From: Pseudomonadota bacterium
GTDB lineage: Bacteria > Pseudomonadota > Gammaproteobacteria > Steroidobacterales > Steroidobacteraceae
Reading direction: 5' to 3'
Assembly (NCBI GenBank): GCA_023423065.1
Contig: JAFAGC010000128.1
Span: 1 to 58,163, forward strand
Length of the DNA: 58,163 nt
A program made the translations under genes and the position numbers. The notes under the pieces are model-generated. The model was not told the origin of the DNA and made no database searches. It worked only from the letters and a program-made list of their open reading frames with translations. Below are positions 54,278-58,163 of the stretch, in pieces. Within the stretch, counting starts at the first letter, position 1, and every line of letters begins with the position of its first letter.

Positions 54278-55999
54278 ATGACCGGGACCGCGGTTACTTT
54301 CTCGTCGTTCGACTGGGGCGTCGTCGCCCTGTACTTCATCGCCAACACCGCGATCTGCGTGTGGGCGGTGCTCGCCAAGGGAAAGAACACCGAGGACTAC
54401 TTCCTCGCGAGCCGCAGCGCGGGCTGGTTCCTGATCGGCTCGTCGATCTTCGCGTCGAACATCGGCGCCGAGCACCTGATCGGTCTCGCGGGCTCGGGCG
54501 CCAGCGATGGCGTGGCGTTCGCGCACTGGGAACTGCATTCCTATCTCGTGCTGGTGCTTGGCTGGGTGTTCGCGCCGTTTTACCTGCGCGCCAACGTATT
54601 CACGACGCCGGAGTTCCTCGAGCGGCGTTACACGCCGGCGACGCGCACGTTCCTGTCGTTCATCTTCCTCGTGAGTTACATCCTCACGAAGGCGTCGGTC
54701 ACGATCTTCGCGGGCGCGTTCGCGATCCAGACCATCCTCGGCTACGAGAGCATCCAACTACCTCTGCTCGGCGAGACGGACTTCTTCTGGTTCTCGGCGT
54801 TTTCGCTCGTGATCCTCACCGGCGTGTTCGTGATCTTCGGCGGCATGCGTTCGGTGCTCTGGACCGAGGCGATGCACGTGCCCGTGCTGCTCGCCGGCTC
54901 GACCGTATTGCTGTTCGTCGGCCTGGGTGCGATCGGCGGGCTCGACGCGCTACGCGAGGCCAATCCCGAGACCACGCACTTGTGGCGGCCCCTATCCACC
55001 ACCCCTGAAACACAAGGTTTCCCCGGATTCCTGTTCGATCCGAGCACGACGCCGTGGCTCGGCGTGTTGCTGTGTTCGCCGATCATCGGTCTCTGGTACT
55101 GGTGCACCGATCAATACATCGTGCAGCGCGTGCTCACCGCGCGCGGCCTCAAGGAAGCACGCCGCGGCACGATCTTCGCCGCGTACCTGAAACTCGCGCC
55201 GATGTTCATCTTCCTGCTGCCCGGCATGATCGCGGTCGCGCTGTGGAAGCAGGGCACGCCCGGCTTCGAGTCCATCGGCGACAACCCGCAGGGCGCATTC
55301 CCCGTGCTCGTGTCGAACCTGCTGCCCGACGGCCTGCGCGGCCTCGTGCTCGCCGGCATGTTGTCCGCGCTCATGAGCGCGCTCGCGTCGCTGTTCAATT
55401 CCACCGCGACACTGTTCACCGTGGATTTCTACAAGCGCCTGCGCCCGCAATCGAGCGAGCGGCATCTCGTGAACGTCGGACGCCTCGCGACCGCCGGTGT
55501 GATCGTGCTCGGCATGTTGTGGATCCCGTTCCTGCAGGATCTCGGCAAGGGCCAGCTCTACACCTATCTACAGCTCGTGCAGTCGCTGCTCGCGCCGTCG
55601 ATCGCCGCGGTGTTCATGGCCGGCATCTTCTCGCGGCGTGTGACGCCCAAGTCGGGCTTCATCGGCATCGTGGCCGGGTTCGTGATCGGCATGCTGAGGC
55701 TCGTGCTGCAGGCGCTGCACGAGACCAAGGGCGTGGAATGGCCCGGATTCATCCAGTCGTTCGTCGACGTGAACTGGCTGTATTTCAGCTTCCTGCTGTT
55801 CGTGTTCACGTGCGTTCTGATCTTCGTCGTCAGCAAGTTCACGCCGCGCGCGCCGGACGAGCAGATTGCGGGACTCACGTACAAGTCCGTCAGCGCGCAG
55901 CAGCACGCGGACGATCGCAAGAGCTACGGGTTCTGGGAGATCTTCCACACCTGCGTGATCGTCGGGATCATCGTCGCGATCTATATCTACTTCTGGTAG
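54278..55999 (+). CDS. Sodium:solute symporter (SLC5/SGLT family)
   Basis: 573 residues, about 14 membrane helices. SLC5 family words are NTEDYFLASRSAGWFLIGSSIFASNIGAEHLIG (split here: NTEDYFLASRS and IFASNIGAEHLIGLAG), TPEFLERRYTPATR and WYWCTDQYIVQRVL. It is closest in pattern to bacterial Na+/galactose-type symporters. The substrate is unknown. It lies between the merR gene and tRNA-Pro, where no gene is expected. Confidence 0.9.
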   Translation: MTGTAVTFSSFDWGVVALYFIANTAICVWAVLAKGKNTEDYFLASRSAGWFLIGSSIFASNIGAEHLIGLAGSGASDGVAFAHWELHSYLVLVLGWVFAPFYLRANVFTTPEFLERRYTPATRTFLSFIFLVSYILTKASVTIFAGAFAIQTILGYESIQLPLLGETDFFWFSAFSLVILTGVFVIFGGMRSVLWTEAMHVPVLLAGSTVLLFVGLGAIGGLDALREANPETTHLWRPLSTTPETQGFPGFLFDPSTTPWLGVLLCSPIIGLWYWCTDQYIVQRVLTARGLKEARRGTIFAAYLKLAPMFIFLLPGMIAVALWKQGTPGFESIGDNPQGAFPVLVSNLLPDGLRGLVLAGMLSALMSALASLFNSTATLFTVDFYKRLRPQSSERHLVNVGRLATAGVIVLGMLWIPFLQDLGKGQLYTYLQLVQSLLAPSIAAVFMAGIFSRRVTPKSGFIGIVAGFVIGMLRLVLQALHETKGVEWPGFIQSFVDVNWLYFSFLLFVFTCVLIFVVSKFTPRAPDEQIAGLTYKSVSAQQHADDRKSYGFWEIFHTCVIVGIIVAIYIYFW

Positions 56000-56102
56000 C
56001 GCTCACCGGCTGTTAGCGCTCTCCTGTCGCCAGCCGGACACATTCTGCTTTTCGCAAAGAGCAGGAGCAGACTGTCGGCCAGACGTTCTTAAGGAGAACA
56101 AC

Positions 56103-56801
56103 ATGACGTTGGCCCGGGGATTGGCGCGGCACGCGAGCAAGCCGTACCAGGAGTTCGTTTTCTGGCGGGCGATGCGGCGGTTGCTGCGCGAAGCACGGCA
56201 CGAGTCGCACCCCTTCACGAACGATCTGCTCTCGGATCTCGCGTACGGCTGGGGCAATGACTGGTCGGCCCAACAGGAATATCTCACTGCATGCCTGCAG
56301 CACGTGCGTGCATCGCAAGGCCCCGTGCTCCAGTGCGGCGCGGGACTGAGCACGCTGCTGATCGGCGCCGTGGCGCAGCGCATGCGGCTGACCGTGTGGA
56401 CGCTCGAGGATGACATCGGCCATGCGTCGCGCGTGCAGGGTTTCCTGGATCGCTACGGCGTGCGCAACGTGCGCCTGTGGGTGGCGCCGCTGCGCAGCTA
56501 CGGGGATTTCGACTGGTACGATCCGCCGGACTTCGATTCGATCTCGGGCGATTTCTCGCTCGTGATTTGCGATGGACCCACGGGGGACACGTACGGCGGC
56601 CGTTACGGGCTCGTGCCGCTCATGGGCGAGAAGCTGGCCGAAGACTGCACGATTCTCGTGGAACACGGCGCACGGCCGGCCGATCGCTGGATCGCGTCCC
56701 GGTGGGCGCGGATGCTCGGCGCCCGCGAGGAAGTCCTGGGCCTGGAGAAGCCCTTTATCCGGCTCAAAGCCGGGCAGGTCCCGCTGCGCGCAGCCGGCTG
56801 A
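56103..56801 (+). CDS. Class I methyltransferase-like protein
   Basis: 232 residues. A Rossmann-type motif I (VLQCGAGLSTLLIGAVA) is followed by WTLEDDIGHASRV and an acidic DFSLVICDGPTGDTYGG, the arrangement of class I SAM-dependent methyltransferase folds. The second half is less conserved. The substrate is unknown. Confidence 0.65.
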   Translation: MTLARGLARHASKPYQEFVFWRAMRRLLREARHESHPFTNDLLSDLAYGWGNDWSAQQEYLTACLQHVRASQGPVLQCGAGLSTLLIGAVAQRMRLTVWTLEDDIGHASRVQGFLDRYGVRNVRLWVAPLRSYGDFDWYDPPDFDSISGDFSLVICDGPTGDTYGGRYGLVPLMGEKLAEDCTILVEHGARPADRWIASRWARMLGAREEVLGLEKPFIRLKAGQVPLRAAG

Positions 56802-56885
56802 CGGGACGGGGGCAAAACCGCCCCGGCTTGGGTATCATGCGCACCCCGCCGCGGACCCCACCGGCGGAGTCTGCTGAATCTCGGT

Positions 56886-56962
56886 CGGGACGTGGCGCAG
56901 CCTGGTAGCGCACTTGCATGGGGTGCAAGGGGTCGCGAGTTCGAATCTCGCCGTCCCGACCA
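56886..56962 (+). tRNA. tRNA-Pro(GGG)
   Basis: 77 nt with encoded CCA. Acceptor CGGGACG / CGTCCCG; the anticodon loop ATGGGGT gives GGG (Pro). In many relatives tRNA-Pro directly follows the merR gene after ihfA; here about 2.7 kb separates them. Confidence 0.96.
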
Positions 56963-57068
56963 ATACTTACGAGCACCTCATTGTTCCGTTGTGGCCACTT
57001 TCGTGGTCACACTGCGAAAACCGAATGCAGCCTTCGCGCGTGTTGATCCACAACACAGGAGACTGACC

Positions 57069-57329
57069 ATGTCCGAAACAGCAGCAACCGTCACATGCTT
57101 TCCAGCCCCGCGCCGTCGCGCGGCTCGCATCACGACCGCAGTTGAGGCTGCTTTGCAGGCGAGCAAGGTGGACGTCGATAAAGCTCGCGCGATCTGCGAG
57201 CTCGTGCTCGAGAAGCTCGACAAGGGGGTTAAGGGTGACCCGCTCGACGCTCAGCAGTTGTTCAACGCGCTAGGTTGCGCAGTGCGGAAGCTGCAGTCCG
57301 TTGACGACTTGGCGATCATATCGAGCTAG
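57069..57329 (+). CDS. Small hypothetical protein, 86 residues
   Basis: Soluble, helical, with a basic N-terminal region (PAPRRRAARITTAVEAALQ) and a regular helical C-terminus (ICELVLEKLDKGVKGDPLD). The ATG follows AGGAGA. No family is recognised. A terminator-like hairpin follows at 57540. Confidence 0.6.
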   Translation: MSETAATVTCFPAPRRRAARITTAVEAALQASKVDVDKARAICELVLEKLDKGVKGDPLDAQQLFNALGCAVRKLQSVDDLAIISS

Positions 57330-57643
57330 AGATGCGCGGTCGCGAGTTGTTGAACCGGGAACCGAGCGGTGACTAGGTCTTAAGGACACGCAGGTAAGAG
57401 AACCATCGCAGCTGAGTTGCTGCGTATCCAGGCGCGCCGCGCGTCACCCCAGAGAACCATATCTCCCCAGGGCCCCGACGAGAACAAAACGAAAGAAATG
57501 ACCAATTAGCCGAAAGCCGGCGCATTGGCGCCGTGGTTAGGCCGCCGCAGATGGGCGGCCTTTTTGTTTACCGACCGTTTCGATTATGCTGCTGTTCCCG
57601 CGGGCTCTAGCCGGACCGCTCCATTCATTCTCGGAGCTACGTC
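57330..57643. other. Intergenic region with terminator
   Basis: About 310 bases between two small genes. The strong terminator at 57540-57565 is its main feature. A GGCGC-ATT-GGCGCC hairpin lies around 57520-57535. The region could also encode a small RNA that ends at the terminator, but I see no direct support. Confidence 0.4.
57540..57565 (+). terminator. Intrinsic terminator
   Basis: Stem GGCCGCC / GGCGGCC with a seven-base loop followed by TTTTT. It is nearly the same sequence as the terminator at 8868. Confidence 0.85.
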
Positions 57644-57820
57644 ATGGCTGCTCGAATTGCCGCACTATTCCTGCTCTCCCTTGTATCTCACGCCTTCGTC
57701 GTTGAGTGCCTGCACGTCGACGAGCTACCGCCGCACATCGAGCGCGACACGACGCGCGTTGTGGTCTATCACCGAGTCGCAGGCGACTCGTCCTTGTCGG
57801 AATCTCTGCACACCGCATGA
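57644..57820 (+). CDS. Small exported protein, 58 residues
   Basis: The ATG at 57644 with GGAG upstream opens a 58-residue frame with a Sec-type signal peptide (MAARIAALFLLSLVSHAF) and a short mature part (ELPPHIERDTTRVVVYHRVA). The length is below common annotation limits. No family is recognised. It is a plausible small secreted protein. Confidence 0.5.
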   Translation: MAARIAALFLLSLVSHAFVVECLHVDELPPHIERDTTRVVVYHRVAGDSSLSESLHTA

Positions 57821-58163
57821 CTAACGAGAAGCTCGCGCCCTAACAACATCGAGCGGGTCCGAACACCATCGAATCAATGTCAAGCATGGTGTGAGCAAAA
57901 TCACAATTTCAGCCTAGTCGCCGATTGTCGACGGTTTGCCGTCTCCCAAGCGATCTCCCTAGAATTTACGCTCAGACAATGAAGTGGGCCCAACAACCTT
58001 GCGAGTTGTTGGGCCCGTGTCACGGCGCTTGGCGTGCCACGCAGCCGCAGCGTTTTAGGTGCGGCAGGAGGATGACGCGGTGACTAGCAACCACTGGACG
58101 AGGAGAGCCTGACCGGTGGCTGTGCCGCGGGGGTTGCCCCGCGGCGCGGGCACGATCTGCGGG
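57821..58163. other. Gene-free end with strong hairpins
   Basis: No convincing gene. Hairpins are at 57986-58016 (12-bp perfect stem), about 58050-58070 (GCCGCA / GTGCGGC) and near the end (GCCGCGGGG / CCCCGCGGC). The cluster suggests a structured RNA or a terminator/attenuator region. Confidence 0.45.
57986..58016. repeat. Perfect 12-bp hairpin
   Basis: GGGCCCAACAAC - CTTGCGA - GTTGTTGGGCCC, a perfect stem-loop followed by GTGT rather than a U tract. The ends match the outer integron attC boxes, but the spacing is far too short for attC. Confidence 0.75.

Noticed and set aside
57986..58016. Integron attC site
   Set aside because: GCCCAAC and GTTGGGC match the outer attC boxes, but they are only about 13 bases apart and no inner L boxes exist.

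Overview
The window looks like a chromosomal contig from a GC-rich gammaproteobacterium, probably near the Xanthomonadales/Steroidobacterales. This rests on the thrS-infC-rpmI-rplT-pheS-pheT-ihfA-merR cluster with tRNA-Pro downstream, a tamA-tamB pair, a PE-LIG-POL type LigD with Ku, a large TonB-dependent receptor and RAYT/REP elements. The taxonomic placement is inference from gene content only.

Layout. 1-7.3 kb holds a TonB-dependent receptor, a DUF4097-like exported protein, a DGPF/YCII protein, small unknown genes, a DUF1993 protein and a GH88/105 family hydrolase. About 7.46-15.96 kb looks like a decayed genomic island. A 17-bp near-copy (one mismatch) of the 3' end of tRNA-Asn lies at 7460-7476, and the other copy is in the tRNA itself at 15946-15962. 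A tyrosine integrase fragment sits next to the tRNA and is cut by an IS481-family element. Cargo is a TonB-C-like lipoprotein, small membrane proteins, a stand-alone SIR2-domain protein, a HEPN-like protein, a frameshifted zinc-ribbon gene, a tRNA-like gene interrupted in its anticodon arm, and a P-loop kinase-like protein.

16-21 kb holds a second DGPF paralogue, a MerF-like/MerR/YnfA metal cluster behind a MerR-type promoter, and a compact operon for a Tat-exported flavin amine oxidase, a di-haem cytochrome c and an exported RidA protein. A complete RAYT element follows, inserted at the ridA stop codon. 21.6-32.7 kb is a housekeeping and stress stretch: DUF2784, a PAS histidine kinase, a DsbA-like protein, a cupin, msrA/msrB, epoxide hydrolase, an AI-2E transporter, aspartate aminotransferase, uvrB, a PepSY protein and tRNA-Val. 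32.8-47 kb holds tamA/tamB, two ferritin-like proteins, DUF2269 with an SDR-DoxX fusion, ligD/ku and a Gfo/Idh/MocA oxidoreductase. 47-54.2 kb is the translation operon. A sodium:solute symporter and a methyltransferase-like gene separate it from tRNA-Pro. The last kilobase has two small unknown genes and several strong hairpins.

Most interesting points: the periplasmic amine oxidase/cytochrome c/RidA module with a palindromic operator; two DGPF genes sharing a TGTCGA-N17-CGGC promoter like the ECF42 sigma-factor signature; the tRNA-Asn island with its IS-broken integrase; and a RAYT element whose inverted repeats recur as a mini-element and a solo end, each placed at the stop codon of a gene.
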